DNA of 64,000 bases, taken from the NCBI GenBank assembly GCA_030220185.1, contig JASPKZ010007555.1:927001-991000 (forward strand), written 5' to 3'. A program made the translations under genes and the position numbers. Shown here piece after piece: positions 12,014 through 24,034 of the stretch. The notes under the pieces were generated by a model, which was not told where the DNA came from, did not search any database, and saw only the letters and a list, made by a program, of their open reading frames with translations. Position 1 is the stretch's first letter. Each line of letters begins with the position of its first letter. The DNA is from Diploptera punctata (Eukaryota > Arthropoda > Insecta > Blattodea > Blaberidae).

Positions 12014-15000
12014 AAAAAAGTTAAATGTATTTTTAAGTTTTTCAAATTCAGTTAAAAGTCCATTCCCTTCCATAGTTATCTACAGCCTAGATCACTAAAT
12101 TTTCCACTGTTAAATGTTACCTTCTTTTATTTTCTACAATTTGTTCGCTCAATTATGTACGAACAGTAAACTAAATGATTTCCAGTCTATTGTTTTACAA
12201 ACACATGAGTCTTCTTCATGTTGATGTGTTTATAAAACAGGATCTTCACTGTTGTTTTCAAACACGAAACCAGTCAATTTTAATCTATAAGCCGTAAAAC
12301 ATGCCGGATATATAGCAAACATTATTTCACTTTCAATGGAAAAAGTACAATTTATTAAATCGAAGAAATATAACAACTGAAAATGATATATTTTTGATCT
12401 GAGACCGTGGGTACCCTTCTTCAAATTGGCTGCGTTTCATACATATTGTTCTGCCCAAGAGCAGTTCTTTCACTGCAATCTCAGCATTCTAAACTCTTTC
12501 CTTGACCGAGCCTTCCTTTTTGTATTCGCAAACAAACAATTGATTTTAATATATCTCTCATGTGATCTATTTTCTGTCTCTAGCCTTCTTTCCGCTGACC
12601 GTTTGTTTTTGGGCATTCGTCAAAAGGCAGTTTCTTCTTAGCTAGAGGCCAATCAAATTTCTTTTCCTCTTCTTTATGAGTTTCGGCATTGTTCTTCCAT
12701 CAGCCACTCTGTTTAGCACATCCTTATTTTTTATTTTGTATGTCCATTTTATACGCTCTATTCCTCTCCATATCCATATCTCAAATGCTTCCAGTCCCCT
12801 TTTCCTCATCCTGTCAATATCAAGGTCTGTGCACCATACAGTGCTATACTCCACACAAAGTATTTCACTATTTTCTTCCGTAATTATTTTGCCAAAAGTC
12901 TGCAGACAATGGTTTTCTTCTTGTTAAAGGTTGGTTAAATTAATTAATTAAAAATGCTTATCAAGCAAATCCTAAAGATAAAATATAAATTTAGTTTGTT
13001 TAGCGCTAGGGGCGCTGATCTCCGAGTAGGTTATATTATATTACTCCTCCACAATCAGTTTTTTTATTTGTCAGTGGTTCCTTTGATATGCACTGACAAA
13101 AACCGTTAACATTTTTCCCTTATTTCGCGTAAATCGTGAAATAGTTAATGAATTACTTGTAAAATGAATAATAAATAAATAACTTCCTTCTTACCTACAT
13201 TATTATAGACCTTTTGCACTACATATAGAACTCTTTATTACTTTCTTTCAAAAAATAACAATTCAAAATATCACTCAATACAATAAGCTATGACGTCGCG
13301 GTTCAATAGTAGCATCACGGTAACCTGGTTACGGAATGAAAAATATTTCAAAATTCGTTTTGATATAAAAATAATTACTATTTTTTTCTTACAATTTCAG
13401 GAAAATCGGGATTAACATAAAGCGGATCAGTTATTTGGTTTTATAACGTGAACGTTTTAATAGTGGTTGCGAATTAACAATATTTTGTGTAAAATTTCTC
13501 TAAAATACAAGGTAAGTGAGTTTCGTAGAAAGATTAATCAACGTTAGTGTGGAGAACTAAAATATAGATGTAGGAGCGCAGTAGGAGTTCAGTAGCGAAC
13601 TCTGTAGATAGATAAGGGAGATTTCAAAATTCGAAATTATAAACTATTCTATAGTGTTCTGCCATAGGGCAAGTCTTTTACTGTTTTCATGGCATCATGA
13701 CAATTTCATGCTTGGCAGCTTTACTAGAATTTGTAGGTGTGGTTGCTATCCGTTGCTTATAACACCGGTGATAATGATGATGGCCAGATGATATTCAGGG
13801 ATATTTTGGTCCTTAGATGTACCTGATATTTGTCTTGTAGGTGAGGAAATAACCTCAACCAGGAAGCTGGTCCCGACCTGGAATCCAACCCGGGCCCGCT
13901 GCGTGACATGACAGTAAGCTATCACGAGGCCACAGCCGTGGACATTGTGATACATTTGGTTGAAAAGTAAATATTTACAATATAATCTAATATAAATTGA
14001 GGACATCCATTTATAATGAATCGCCTGATTGTTGGAGTAGAAGTGGAACCGAATACTTGAGACACTGAATTTTAGACATTAAAATAGGAGTTACGTGTAG
14101 CTAAAATAACGTCAAAATTAAATAAATTATACATATTATTTAAAACTAGGCATTTCAGGCACTATGACCAAGACTTCAATCATACCTATTTCTCCGGACT
14201 TAATAAACTGATCTCTGAAAAATTATGTTTAAGAAATTGAGATAGACAGCTGCATTATAATATAGTGAAGAAATGTTAAATATTAAAAACATTTTTTTTC
14301 AAAATCAGTTAAAAGTTCATTCCTTTCCATAATTATCTAGGCAGTACATCACTAAATTCTCCACAGTTAAATATTTGTATTTTTCATTTTTAACATTTTG
14401 TTCTCTGAATTATGTACGAACAGTAAACTAAACGATTTACATGTCTATTGTTTTACAAACACATCAGTCATTTTCATGTTGTTGTGTTTATTAAACAGAG
14501 TCTTCATACAAGAATCCAATCAATTTTAAACTATCAATCGCACAACATGTCGGATATATAGCAAAAATAATTTCACTTTCAATGAAGAAAAGTGTAAATT
14601 AATTAAATAGAAGAAATTTAACAACTGATAATGATATATTTTTTATCTGAGACTGTTTGTACCCTCCTCAGATTGGTTGTGCCACATACATAGTGTTCTG
14701 CCCAAGAACAGGTCTTTCACTACAAACTCAGCATACTCCACTCATTCCTTAACAAAGTCTTTATTTTTGTATCCTCATATGACCATTTATTAATTTTATA
14801 ACTCATGTGATATACTTTCTGTCTGTAACATTCATTGCGTTTACCGTTCCTTCTAGGGCATCAGTCAGCAGGTAGTTTCTTCTGAGACACTAGCCAATCA
14901 AATTTCTTTTTCTCTTCTTTATGAGTTCTAGCATTGATCTTCCTTCACCCACTCTGTCTAGTACACCTTTATTTTTTATTTTGTCTGTCCATTCTATACG

Positions 15001-15490
15001 CTTTATCTTTCTCCATATCCACATCTCAAAAGCTTTCAGCCCCCTTTTCCTCATTCCGTCGTAATGTCCAGGTCTGTGCACCATACAACGCTAGACTTCA
15101 CATAAAGCACTCCACTAACTTCTTCCGTAATTATTTGCCAACGATCGGCAGTAAATGATTCTCTTCTTGTTAAAGATGGGTTAATTGATTACAAAATGCT
15201 ATTCCAGCAAATCCTAAAGATAGAATACTAATTAAGTTTCTTTAACGGTAGGGACGCTGATCTCGGAATAGGTTATATTAAATTCCTTCTCCATAATCAG
15301 TTTTTTTATTTGTCGTAGGTTCTTTGATATGATCTGATAAAAACCATTAAAATATTCTCTTATTCGCCTAAACCGTGTAAGTGCTAATAATAACTGTATA
15401 ATACATATTAAATAACTCATTTCCTTCTTACCTACAGTGTAATAGACATGTTGCACTTCATATAGAACTCATTATTACTTTTTTTTTAAT
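12014..15490. repeat. Macrosatellite A, block 3
   Basis: About 1.5 monomers with the same landmark order as block 1: 'gaactctttatt' at 13,218 and 15,457, and 'aacatgtcggatatatag' near 14,542. No conserved coding frame was seen. It breaks off at the SINE dimer at 15,491 and resumes at about 16,111 with CAATGCGAAATATCACTCA. Confidence 0.82.
13770..13943 (-). mobile_element. tRNA-derived SINE ('ATC-tail' family), satellite copy 5
   Basis: Same position in the monomer as the other copies. The minus-strand B box is GGGTTGGATTCC, one change from consensus. The tail is an ATC/ATT run with the CACCGG flank. Confidence 0.6.
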
Positions 15491-15795
15491 TAAAGTAAAG
15501 TAATCCCACTACAGGCCTCAGGAGGCCCTTGGGGCAGTAGGAGGTTAAGGCTCCACTATTTCTGGACAATCGGCACTTGATGTCAGCCGGGTTGTCAGCC
15601 CTGCGTGACGGCCGCCTTTACCCCCAGAACAAGCGTCTGGTACTCATTTCAGTTTAGAGGCTGAGTCAACCCCAGGGCCATAGTGCCGCCAGAAGGTTTG
15701 GGTCAGTTTAAAAATCCTGACCCCACCGGGACTTGAACCCTCGACCTTCCGGCTTGTAGCTCAGTGCCTTAACCACTACGCTACGGCGTGCCCCC
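15491..15795 (-). mobile_element. tRNA-derived SINE, 3' member of a tandem dimer
   Basis: On the minus strand: GGGGGCACGCCGTAGCGTAG (A-box region), TGGTTAAGGC, then B box GGGTTCAAGTCCC (15,728-15,740 on the plus strand as its complement), a roughly 220-bp body with GGCGGCCGTCACGCAGGGC, and the 3' end CCTGTAGTGGGATTACTTTA. A poly(A) run follows (plus-strand T-run at 15,480-15,487). It interrupts satellite A at the 'tattactttc' position. Confidence 0.85.
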
Positions 15796-16099
15796 AAAAG
15801 TAAAGTGATCCCACAACAGGCCTCAGGAGGCCCTTGGGGTAGTAGGAGGTTAAGGCTCCCACTTTTTCTAGACAATCGGCACTTTATGTCAGCCGGGTTG
15901 TCAGCCCTGCGTGACGGCCGCCTTTACCCCAGAACAAGTGTCTGGTACTCATTTCAGTTAGAGGCTGAGTCGACCCCAGGGCCATAGTGCCGCCAGAGGG
16001 TTTGGGTCAGTTTAAAAATCCTGACCCCAACGGGGCTTGAACCCTCGACCCTCCGGCTTGTAGCTCAGTGCCTTAACCACTACGCTACGGCGTGCCCCC
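15796..16099 (-). mobile_element. tRNA-derived SINE, 5' member of the tandem dimer
   Basis: About 95% identical by eye to the copy at 15,491, with the same A box, B box (GGGTTCAAGCCCC near 16,032-16,044) and 3' end. It is joined head to tail by a short AAAGTAAAGT-type linker. A 22-base T run (16,100-16,121) follows its head on the plus strand, before satellite A resumes. Confidence 0.85.
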
Positions 16100-16110
16100 T
16101 TTTTTTTTTT

Positions 16111-16418
16111 TTTTTTTTTTACAATGCGAAATATCACTCAACAAAGTAAGCTATGACGTCGTGGTTCAACAATAACTTCACGGTAACATAATATTTCAAA
16201 ATTCGTTTTTCTATGAACATAATTGCAATTTCACGTTCTATTAATTTAGGAAAATCGGGATTAACATAAACAGGATCTAAATATTTTGTTTTACAACGTG
16301 AAAGCGTTAAATGTGGCTGAGAATTAACAAGATTTTGTGTTAAATTTGTCTAAAATACAAGGCAATTATGTTTCGTTTAAAAGATGAAACTAAGTTAGTG
16401 TGGAGAATTAGAATGTAG
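16111..16418. repeat. Macrosatellite A, short block between SINE dimer and minisatellite
   Basis: Matches monomer positions from CAATGCGAAATATCACTCA to TGTGGAGAATTAGAATGTAG. It stops exactly where the 61-bp minisatellite begins. Confidence 0.8.
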
Positions 16419-19165
16419 TTCAAGATTACGATGAATAACTTTGGTTAGCCTTCTTTTTAGTTTAAGATAGTTTAAGAATAGTTCAAGATTAGGAAGAATA
16501 ACTTTGGTTAGCCTTTTTTTAGTTTAAGATATTTTAAGAATAGTTCAAGATTCGGATGAATAACTTTGGTTAGCCTTTTTTTAGCTTAAGATATTTTAAG
16601 AATAGTTCAAGATTTGGATGAATAACTTTAATTAGCCTTTTTTAGTTTAAGATATTCTAAGAATAGTTCAAGATTTGGATGAATAACTTTGGTTAGCCTT
16701 TTTTTAGTTTAAGATATTTTAAGAATAGTTCAAGATTTGGATGAATAACTTTGGTTAGCCTTTTTTTAGTTTAAGATATTTTAAGAATAGTTCAAGATTT
16801 GGATGAATAACTTTGGTTAGCCTTTTTTTTTAGTTTAAGATATTTTAAGAATAGTTCAAGATTTGGATGAATAACTTTGGTTAGCCTTTTTTTTTAGTTT
16901 AAGATATTTTAAGAATAGTTCAAGATTTGGATGAATAACTTTGGTTAGCCTTTTTTTAGTTTAAGATAGTTTAAGAATAGTTCAAGGTTCGGATGAATAA
17001 CTATGGTTAGCCTTTTTTTAGTTTAAGATATTTTAAGAATAGTTCATGATTAGGATGAATAACATTGATTAGCCTTCTTTTTAGTTTAAGATGGTTTAAG
17101 AATAGTTCAAGATTAGGATGAATAAAGTTGGTTAGCCTTCTTTTTAGTTTAAGATAGTTAGGAATAGTTCAAGGTTAGGATGAATAACTTCGGTTAGCCT
17201 TCTTTTTAGTTTAAGATAGTTTAATAATAGTTCAAGATTAGGATAAATAACTTCGTTAATCTTTTGTTTTTAGTTTAAGATAGTTTAAGAATAGTTCAAG
17301 ATTAGGATGAATAACTTTGGTTAGCCTTTTTTTCGTTTAAGATAGATTACGAATAGTTCAAGATTAGGATGAATAAATTTGGTTAGCCTTTTTTCTTAGT
17401 TTAAGATAGTTTAAAAATAGTTCAAGAGTAGGATGAATAACTTTCTTCAGCCTTTTTTAGTTTAAGATAGTTTAAAAATAGTTCAAAATTAGGATGAATA
17501 ACTTTGGTTAGCCTTTTTTAGTTATGATAGTTTAAGAATAGTTCAGGATCAGAATGAATAACTTAGGTTAGCCTTTTTTCAGTTTAAGATAGTTTAAGAA
17601 TAGTTCATGATTAGGATGAATAACTTTGGTTAGTCTTTTTTAGTTTAAGATAGTTTAAGAATAGTTCAAGATTAGGATGAATAACATTGGTTAACCTTTT
17701 TTTAGTTTAAGATAGTTTAAGAATAGTTCACGAATAGGACGAATAACTTTGGTTAGCCTTTTTTCTTTTTAGTTTAAAATAGTTTAAGAATAGTTCAAGG
17801 TCAGGATGAATAACTTAGGTTAGCCTTTTTTGTTTAAGATAGTTTAAGAATAGTTCATGATTAGGATGAATAACTTTGGTTAGTCTTTTTTAGTTTAAGA
17901 TAGTTTAAGAATAGTTCAAGATTAGGATGAATAACATTGGTTAACCTTTTTTTAGTTTAAGATAGTTTAAGAATAGTTCACGAATAGGACGAATAACTTT
18001 GGTTAGCCTTTTTTCTTTTTAGTTTAAAATAGTTTAAGAATAGTTCAAGGTCAGGATGAATAACTTAGGTTAGCCTTTTTTGTTTAAGATAGTTTAAGAA
18101 TAGTTCATGATTAGGATGAATAACTTTGGTTAGTCTTTTTTAGTTTAAGATAGTTTAAGAATAGTTCAAAATTAGGATGAATAACATTGGTTAACTTTTT
18201 TTTAGTTTAAGATAGTTTAAGAACAGTTCACGATTAGGATGAATAACTTTGGTTAACCTTTTTTTCTTTTTAGTTTAAGATAGTTTAAGAATGTCAAGAT
18301 TAGGATGAATAACTTTGGTTAGTCTTTTTTAGTATAAGATAGTTTAAGAATAGATCAAGAGTAAGATGAATAATTTTGGTTAGCCTTTTTTCTTAGTTTA
18401 AGATAGTTAAAAATAGTCAAGATTAGGATGAATAACTTTGGTTAGTCTTTTTATAGTATAAGATAGTTTAAGAATAGATCAAGATTAGTATGAATAATTT
18501 TGGTTAGCCTTTTTTTCTTAGTTTAAGATATTTAAGAATAGTCAAAATTAGGATGAATAACTTTGGTTATTTTGTTTAGTTTAATGTAGTTTAAGTATAG
18601 ATCAACATTTGGATGAATTACTTTGGTTAGCCTTTTTTTCTTTTTAGTTTAAGATAGTTAAAAATAGTTCAAGATTAGGATGAATAACTTTGATTAGCCT
18701 TTTTTTAGTATAAGATAGTTTAAGAATAGATCAAGAGTAAGATGAATAATTTGGTTAGCCTTTTTTCTTAGTTTAAGATAATTAAAAATAGTCAAGATTA
18801 GGATGAATAACTTTGGTTAGTCTTTTTATAGTATAAGATAGTTTAAGAATAGATCAAGATTAGTATGAATAATTTTGGTTAGCCTTTTTTTCTTAGTTTA
18901 AGATATTTAAGAATAGTCAAAATTAGGATGAATAACTTTGGTTAGTTTTTTTTAGTTTAATGTAGTTGAAGTATAGATCAACATTTGGATGAATTACTTT
19001 GGTTAGCCTTTTTTTCTTTTTAGTTTAAGATAGTTTAAGAATAGTTCAAGATTAGGATGAATAACTTTTGGTTGGCCTTTTTTTTTTAGTTTGAGATATT
19101 AAAGAATAGTTCAAGATTAGGACGAATAACTTTAATTAGCGTTTTTTTAAGTTTAAGATACTTAA
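16419..19165. repeat. Minisatellite, about 61-bp unit, roughly 45 copies, with higher-order repeats
   Basis: The unit reads TTCAAGATTAGGATGAATAA, then CTTTGGTTAGCC, a T run, AGTTTAAGATAGTTTAAGAA and TAG. Unit length varies with the T run. Subtypes occur in blocks: TTTGGATG units dominate 16,540-16,960. A four-unit block of about 240 bp repeats at 17,604, 17,844 and in part 18,103. A block of about 370 bp (six units, marked by 'agtataagata' and 'agatcaacatttgg') repeats at about 18,335 and 18,707. Stops occur in all frames. The direct repeats have no spacers, so this is not a CRISPR array. Confidence 0.93.
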
Positions 19166-19169
19166 ACTA

Positions 19170-19362
19170 GTCCACCGCTGGGGTCTCGAGGTAGCGTGCT
19201 GTCTTGTCACGCAGGGGGTCTGGGTTCGATCCCCGGTCGGGACAGTTTTCCTGGGTGAGGTTTTTTCGGGGCTTTTCCTCCCCTGTAAGACATGTCGAAA
19301 AACTTTAAGGCCCAAACAGTCCTCGAAATCATATGGCCATCGCAATCATCATCATTCATATT
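19170..19362 (+). mobile_element. tRNA-derived SINE ('ATC-tail' family), stand-alone copy
   Basis: The plus strand reads TCCACCGCTGGGGTCTCGAG, GTAGCGTGCTGTCTTGTCAC, then B box GGGTTCGATCCCC (19,222-19,234), TTTTCCTGGGTGAGGTTTTT, CCTGTAAGACA and a tail of ATC triplets ending near CATCATCATTCAT. It is the same family as the copies fixed in macrosatellite A, but sits after the minisatellite on the opposite strand. Confidence 0.85.
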
Positions 19363-19539
19363 CATCTTAGATTAAGCTTAGGATTAGGGACTCTCCTGGT
19401 GCACTACTATCAACATCATCATCATAATCATCACCCATCATATTATCGGGACAACGTAACCCCGCCCTCAGAAATGGGTTACAAGCACGCCATGCGAGGA
19501 GAGGACACCAAGAATGTCGAAAGACTACCGGGGGATTTG

Positions 19540-19581
<42 letters not shown>

Positions 19582-20185
19582 TGACGGCATCACGAACTTG
19601 GGGTCGACTCAGCCTATACAAAATCAATACCATACTATGTTGTGGGGGTAAGGACGGCTATAAAACAAGGATGAAATCTCTTACCAATTATCTAGATTAT
19701 CTAGAAATATCCCTAAGGCCTGTAGTGGGATCATTTTGTAATAGAAACATGACAATAGCCTTCTTACCACGTTGTGAAGTATTAAACTGTCCCATTCCTT
19801 CAAATTTGATCTCTTAAACTTAACGTTTAACACTTTAATTGGAAAAACACAAATTTTTCGTGCCAGTTATTTAAATGTTGTGGACCGCACTGAAAACAAA
19901 ATCACGCATGACTGTTGTTATTATGTTTATTGTGTAATTCGACACGCATTTAAATTGTAACTACTCGTTCGTTTTCTTTTGTTTAATTAAAGGTATTTAA
20001 TAAAATCAAACCAATTGATGTATCCTATAGTATACATTGCCAATTTAAAGGGTTAATTTAATTTATATAAAATTAAATTTTAACGTATTTAATATTAATA
20101 TATTTTAAGGAATTTTTATGTAATCTTACAATTTTACATAATGTTATTACATAAATATGTACATATTTTGCATGTTAATATTACA
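19363..20185. other. Intergenic DNA with a TA microsatellite and a SINE 3' relic
   Basis: Contains an (AT)n run at 19,541-19,579. At 19,580-19,737 on the plus strand is a decayed 3' part of the 15,491-type SINE: GGGTCGACTCAGCC, GGGGGTAAGGACGGC and AGGCCTGTAGTGGGATCA in the right order. 19,738-20,185 is AT-rich and I recognise nothing in it. Confidence 0.6.
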
Positions 20186-20385
20186 TAAAAATCCTAGCCT
20201 TACTAATAACTGTACAGGCGTGCCGGAGCCTGACCACACATATGCTCACGTCTACACGCCTGCAAGGTAGAAATAATTGAATTTGGATTCTTCTCCGGTC
20301 GCATGCACAGGTCGCTACGCCTGTGCAGTTTGACCTGCAGCGGCTGGCACACACGCTTCGTTTACCGGAACGTGTGTGCCGGGCC
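20186..20385. mobile_element. GC-rich MITE-like fragment ending in a hairpin
   Basis: This 200-bp GC-rich island is unlike its AT-rich surroundings. Near the right end, GGCACACACG (20,346-20,355) pairs perfectly with CGTGTGTGCC (20,371-20,380). The right edge GGGCC abuts TTACCGTTGCTTTCC of satellite A, so a TTA target is possible. I could not find a matching left terminus, so the class is open. Confidence 0.35.
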
Positions 20386-20472
20386 TTACCGTTGCTTTCC
20401 ACACCGGTGACGGATGATAATGATGATAGCCAGATGGTGTTCAGGTACATTATGTATCTTAGAGCTACCTTA
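20386..20472. repeat. Macrosatellite A sliver left of the Harbinger-like element
   Basis: Matches the monomer segment from TTACCGTTGCTTTCCACACC through the SINE tail (ATGATAATGATGAT) to AGAGCTACC. The same SINE continues at 34,559, which marks the two ends of the 14-kb insertion. Eleven bases expected before the TTA (TGACATTTGTC in other monomers) are missing here. Confidence 0.75.
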
Positions 20473-20560
20473 AGGTACGTACACACCTGCGCGCCGCAAA
20501 CACGAACGGCGCGCGCGCCGCACCATGTTCGTCAGATTTGGACGGGGTTTTAAGGTGCGC
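20473..20560 (+). repeat. Left terminal inverted repeat of the Harbinger-like element
   Basis: Starts AGGTACGTACAC and contains two GCGCGC-rich blocks. It is the partner of the terminus at 34,482-34,558. Confidence 0.75.
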
Positions 20561-20696
20561 GCGAACGGCGCGCGCGTCTGTCACCACGATCCACTCATTG
20601 TCGGTTTTTTCCACGAACACTTTGATGGTTCGCTGTTTATATTTGGACGGGTACCTGAGTGGTTCGTTGTTTTCGGTGCGCACCTATTATTTGAGT

Positions 20697-20789
20697 ATGG
20701 AGTGGTCAGAGGAAAACATGTTAAAACTTATTGATATTTATAGAAGCAAGCAATTATTGTGCGATCCTCAACATAAGGATCATTTTTAA
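20697..20789 (+). pseudogene. Truncated MADF/Myb-SANT-like domain start
   Basis: From the ATG at 20,697 the frame encodes MEWSEENMLKLIDIYRSKQL then LCDPQHKDHF and a stop, 30 residues. This fits the first third of a MADF-type DNA-binding domain: an acidic W..E start, L..LI.IYR, then L.DP.H.D. MADF proteins are the accessory DNA-binding partner in PIF/Harbinger elements, which agrees with the TTA target sites. The rest of the gene has been deleted; AT-rich filler follows. The frame extends upstream without a stop to about 20,538, but those residues come from the terminal repeat and are probably not translated. Based on a short match, so treated as likely rather than certain. Confidence 0.5.
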
Positions 20790-21006
20790 AAATCATTGAA
20801 AGGAGATGCCTGTTTTTTTTCAATGTTATGTGTTTTTTTTTTCGTGTGTGCTGTAATTGTATGAATAAATTAAAATTATTTAGAAAACATTATTTATTTA
20901 AGACGTTCATTTCATAATATTATGTATGAAGTATCACAAAACAATACAATATATAAACACATTTATTACTAATTATTTATTTATTTCTTCAAAGACTCCA
21001 AAGAGC
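20790..21006. other. Noncoding interior of the Harbinger-like element, left of the Penelope array
   Basis: AT-rich, with T runs (20,813-20,820, 20,832-20,841) and AATAAATTAAAATTATTTAG. No ORF or known repeat recognised. Confidence 0.5.
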
Positions 21007-21018
21007 AAGATTGCTCAT
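21007..21018 (+). repeat. Left copy of the 12-bp target duplication of the Penelope array
   Basis: AAGATTGCTCAT occurs here and again at 33,043-33,054, directly outside the two ends of the five-copy array. Confidence 0.8.
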
Positions 21019-24000
21019 TTAATACACAATTGATCTTCTTGGTGATACAATATTAAAATATATATACAGTCAATATGCCCATTTCACCAATAAATGTTTA
21101 AAATGGTCAACAAGTTTCTACAGCCAAGCTGTCATTCTCAAGACCAGATATTGACTGAAGACAATATAGATAAAAAATAAAGATACGAATTCAGTTAAAA
21201 ACAAACTACGTCACATGACGCAATCATTCACAAGTGAAAGTAAAACATAATAAAACTAATCCTCTTTTTTATCAATTAGAGAAAAGAGGGGGCTGTACGG
21301 AATAGGGCCTTTGTCTTTGTTCATTATTTTATCCTTATTTTTATAAATTTCCAAACTTTCAAGGACGTTAAGGAATTTGAAATCCCTGACCGAACGAACC
21401 AGCCTAAGATTACTTTTGTTGATAGCGTGACCGTACTCAGAAATATGCTGGGCAACTCCAGATTTTTCAATTCTGTTGAGTCTGAAATGGGCAATATGTT
21501 CATTAAATCTAGTTAAAATGGATCTTCTGGTTTGCCCAACATATTTCAAGTCACAGTCATTGCATGCAATTTCATAAATCCCGGATTTCTCTATACAAAT
21601 CGACTTTATCTTTAGGGTTTCCAAGTAAACTATTTAATGTCAAAGTGGAAGTGAAAATCAATTTAGTATCTAGTCCTTTGAATATCTTGTTCAAACCTCT
21701 AGTTAAAGAGGGAACGTACGGCATAATAGCAAAATTAGTTTTATTAATAGGAGAATGGAAAGCTGTAGAATCCATAACAAGTTTTCTAAATTCAAATTTA
21801 CGAATCAACTTATCAATAATATTTCCATTGAAACCATTACACTTAGCTATATCTTTAATGGTTTGTAATTCCTTATTATATCTATTTTTACTTAACGGAA
21901 AAGTGATAAGACGGTGAACTAAAAAATTGAAACTGGCCATTTTATGTTGATTATAATGGTGAGAATCTGCCGGGATATATCTAAATGTACTGGTATCTTT
22001 TCTATAAATATCAAATTCCAATCTATAATTGTTTCTAATTATTATCATATCTAAAAAAGGCAGCCTTCCATTCTCTTCCTCTTCATACGTAAAATTTATG
22101 CTGGGAGTTCGGTCATTTAATATTTCAACAAATTCCTGTACATTGCATTTTTTGGTATCAAAAATAGCAAAAATGTCGTCAACATATCTGAGCCAGACCC
22201 TTGGAAAGTAATCTAATTCCTTCCCAAGCTCCGTCTCAAATCTGCTCATAAAAAGATCAGCTAGGAAAGGAGACAATGAATTACCCATTGCCGTTCCCTC
22301 CTTTTGTTCATAAAACTTATTGTTAAATTGAAAAATGTTCTGATTCATGCAAAGTTCCGTTTACTTGATATATTGATTGACAATATGGGGCTCCAATTTA
22401 TTCTGTAGTAGTAGGTCTTCCAAGAAACTCAGCGTCTGAGGTATAGGTATACTAGGAAAGAGAGATTTCACATCAAAAGAAATCAAAATCTCTCCATCCT
22501 TCAGCTCGATATTCTTGGTTTTCTCAATGAATTCCAACGAATTCTTAACAGCGAAGCCGGGCTGTGGTAGGGGTAGATTACCAAACTCACAACTCAACCA
22601 TTTAGAAATATTATAAGTGGGTGCAGATATAGCTGAAACTATAGGTCTAACTAATTTTCCCGGTTGTGTATTTTTTGGTAAACAGTACAATTTAGGTACC
22701 AGAGGATTCGAAATATGCAATTTGCGTTTTAATTCTTTAGTAACCAGATGATTGCACGAATTCACAACATTAGTTACGTCCCTGATCATTTTAGGTAATG
22801 GATTTTTATTAACCAACTGGTAAGGACCACCATTAATCATATCATTAACACGATCATAGTAGTCCTGTTTATCCAAGACAACGACCCTATTCCCTTTATC
22901 AGCTTTCATGTAAAAGCAATCCCTTCTTCTCAAACCTTTAATGACTCTCTTGTTTTGTATATCAGTGCTATTTGATGATTTCTTCTTAGTAGTAGCCAAA
23001 TTCTTCGTAACGATCTGTTTGCTAAATTCTCTGATATATTGTTTTGTGGGTTCATTAAAATGTTTGATTGAAGATTCGATGCCAGCAATAACATTTTCAA
23101 TTTCAGAATTGTGATCCGGTAAAGCAAATTTTAGGCCTTTATTTAACAACTGCAGTTCTTGGTCATTAAAGGTTTGTGAAGAGAGATTCTCAACAATACT
23201 GACCCTATCGGAGCATACCCCGGACCCTCCCCTGCGATCAATAAGTTTTTTCAATTTAATCCGTTGGGAAGAACGTTTTTTCTGAACCTTAAAATTGATC
23301 GATCGAAACATATTTCTCTGAAATTCACACCAGTCTAAAAATTCAAGTTCGGTAAGATGTGCTGTTAATGTTTTCCATAGTTTATAAGATTGAATTTCCA
23401 ATCTGCTCCTCTTCGAATAAAGGTATTTAATTTCGGAATCTAGCCACTTTTGTTTGGTAAATTTGGTTATTCTCTCTCTGTTTCTACAATTTTTTGACAC
23501 ATTTACTTGAATGAACTTTGGAAAAACTGATTCTTTTTTACAATTCTTCAAAAAGGCAATGTCCAAACCAATGAAACTTATTTTCATACTTATTTTATGG
23601 TATAGATTGTGATCAGATTTCCTAGTCATCATATTGAAATCAGTCTAATAAATCACAATCTCGGTAACAATATCACTTACAAACACAGTGGTTATAAGCT
23701 GAACCTGAAGAAACCGGAGAGTAGAATACCAAGGTGTGATTGAGTTTGAAGTTGAAGTTCGTAGTCGTTCAAAAGTCCAATTGTATTATCAAAATTATAA
23801 CAGGTGATGTATTTGCTAACGATTAACAAATCCACTGTGTAGATGATTAATTATTAATAAAATCGTAGATTCTTCCCTGATGAAATATAACACTAGATTC
23901 CACACTTAAAACTCACAAGCAGGGTCCGGTGCACAAATCCAACCGATGACAATATGTCAAAACATAAAATAATCGTAGCTTTATTATTTGTCAATAGTCA

Positions 24001-24034
24001 ATAAAGATCGAATTGACCTGGATGTCAAATGTAT
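21019..24034 (-). mobile_element. Penelope-like retroelement, copy A (full length, about 3.0 kb)
   Basis: Minus-strand copy with 5' UTR (24,034 to 23,633), one long ORF and a 3' UTR of about 230 bp. The head-to-tail junction with copy B falls at TATTTAATACACAATTG. Tandem and inverted partial copies are typical of Penelope-like elements. Confidence 0.92.
21256..23632 (-). pseudogene. Penelope-like RT with GIY-YIG endonuclease, copy A (frameshifted)
   Basis: The conceptual protein is about 790 residues: a basic N-terminal region (1-240), MKADKGNRVVVLD (about 245), the finger segment PLVPKLYCLPK...PIVSAIS (about 310-335), motif A ISFDVKSLFPSIP (about 385), motif B EGTAMGNSLSPFLADLF, catalytic RYVDDIFAIF (about 480), LPFLDM, and a C-terminal GIY-YIG nuclease with SGIYEIACNDC, KYVGQTRR and RFNEH (about 680-790). 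It would make cDNA by target-primed synthesis. Broken by a lost T after NQYIK (22,361), an extra T at about 21,600 and a compensated pair near 22,670 that alters the PKIHKPG segment. It also has one extra lysine codon near 22,982 relative to D and E. Confidence 0.92.

Noticed and set aside
15728..16044. Functional tRNA genes in the SINE dimer
   Set aside because: Both heads lack a closed acceptor stem and are followed by the same tRNA-unrelated body.
16419..19165. Possible CRISPR-like array
   Set aside because: Units are contiguous, with no unique spacers, variable length and no cas genes. This is a eukaryotic minisatellite.
20473..20590. CpG island promoter
   Set aside because: The GC-rich sequence is the terminal inverted repeat of the Harbinger-like element, and its match lies at the other end.
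21564..21917. Antisense frames of 60-117 codons in each Penelope copy
   Set aside because: They mirror the real RT frame on the other strand, recur only because the copies are near identical, and have no known domain.
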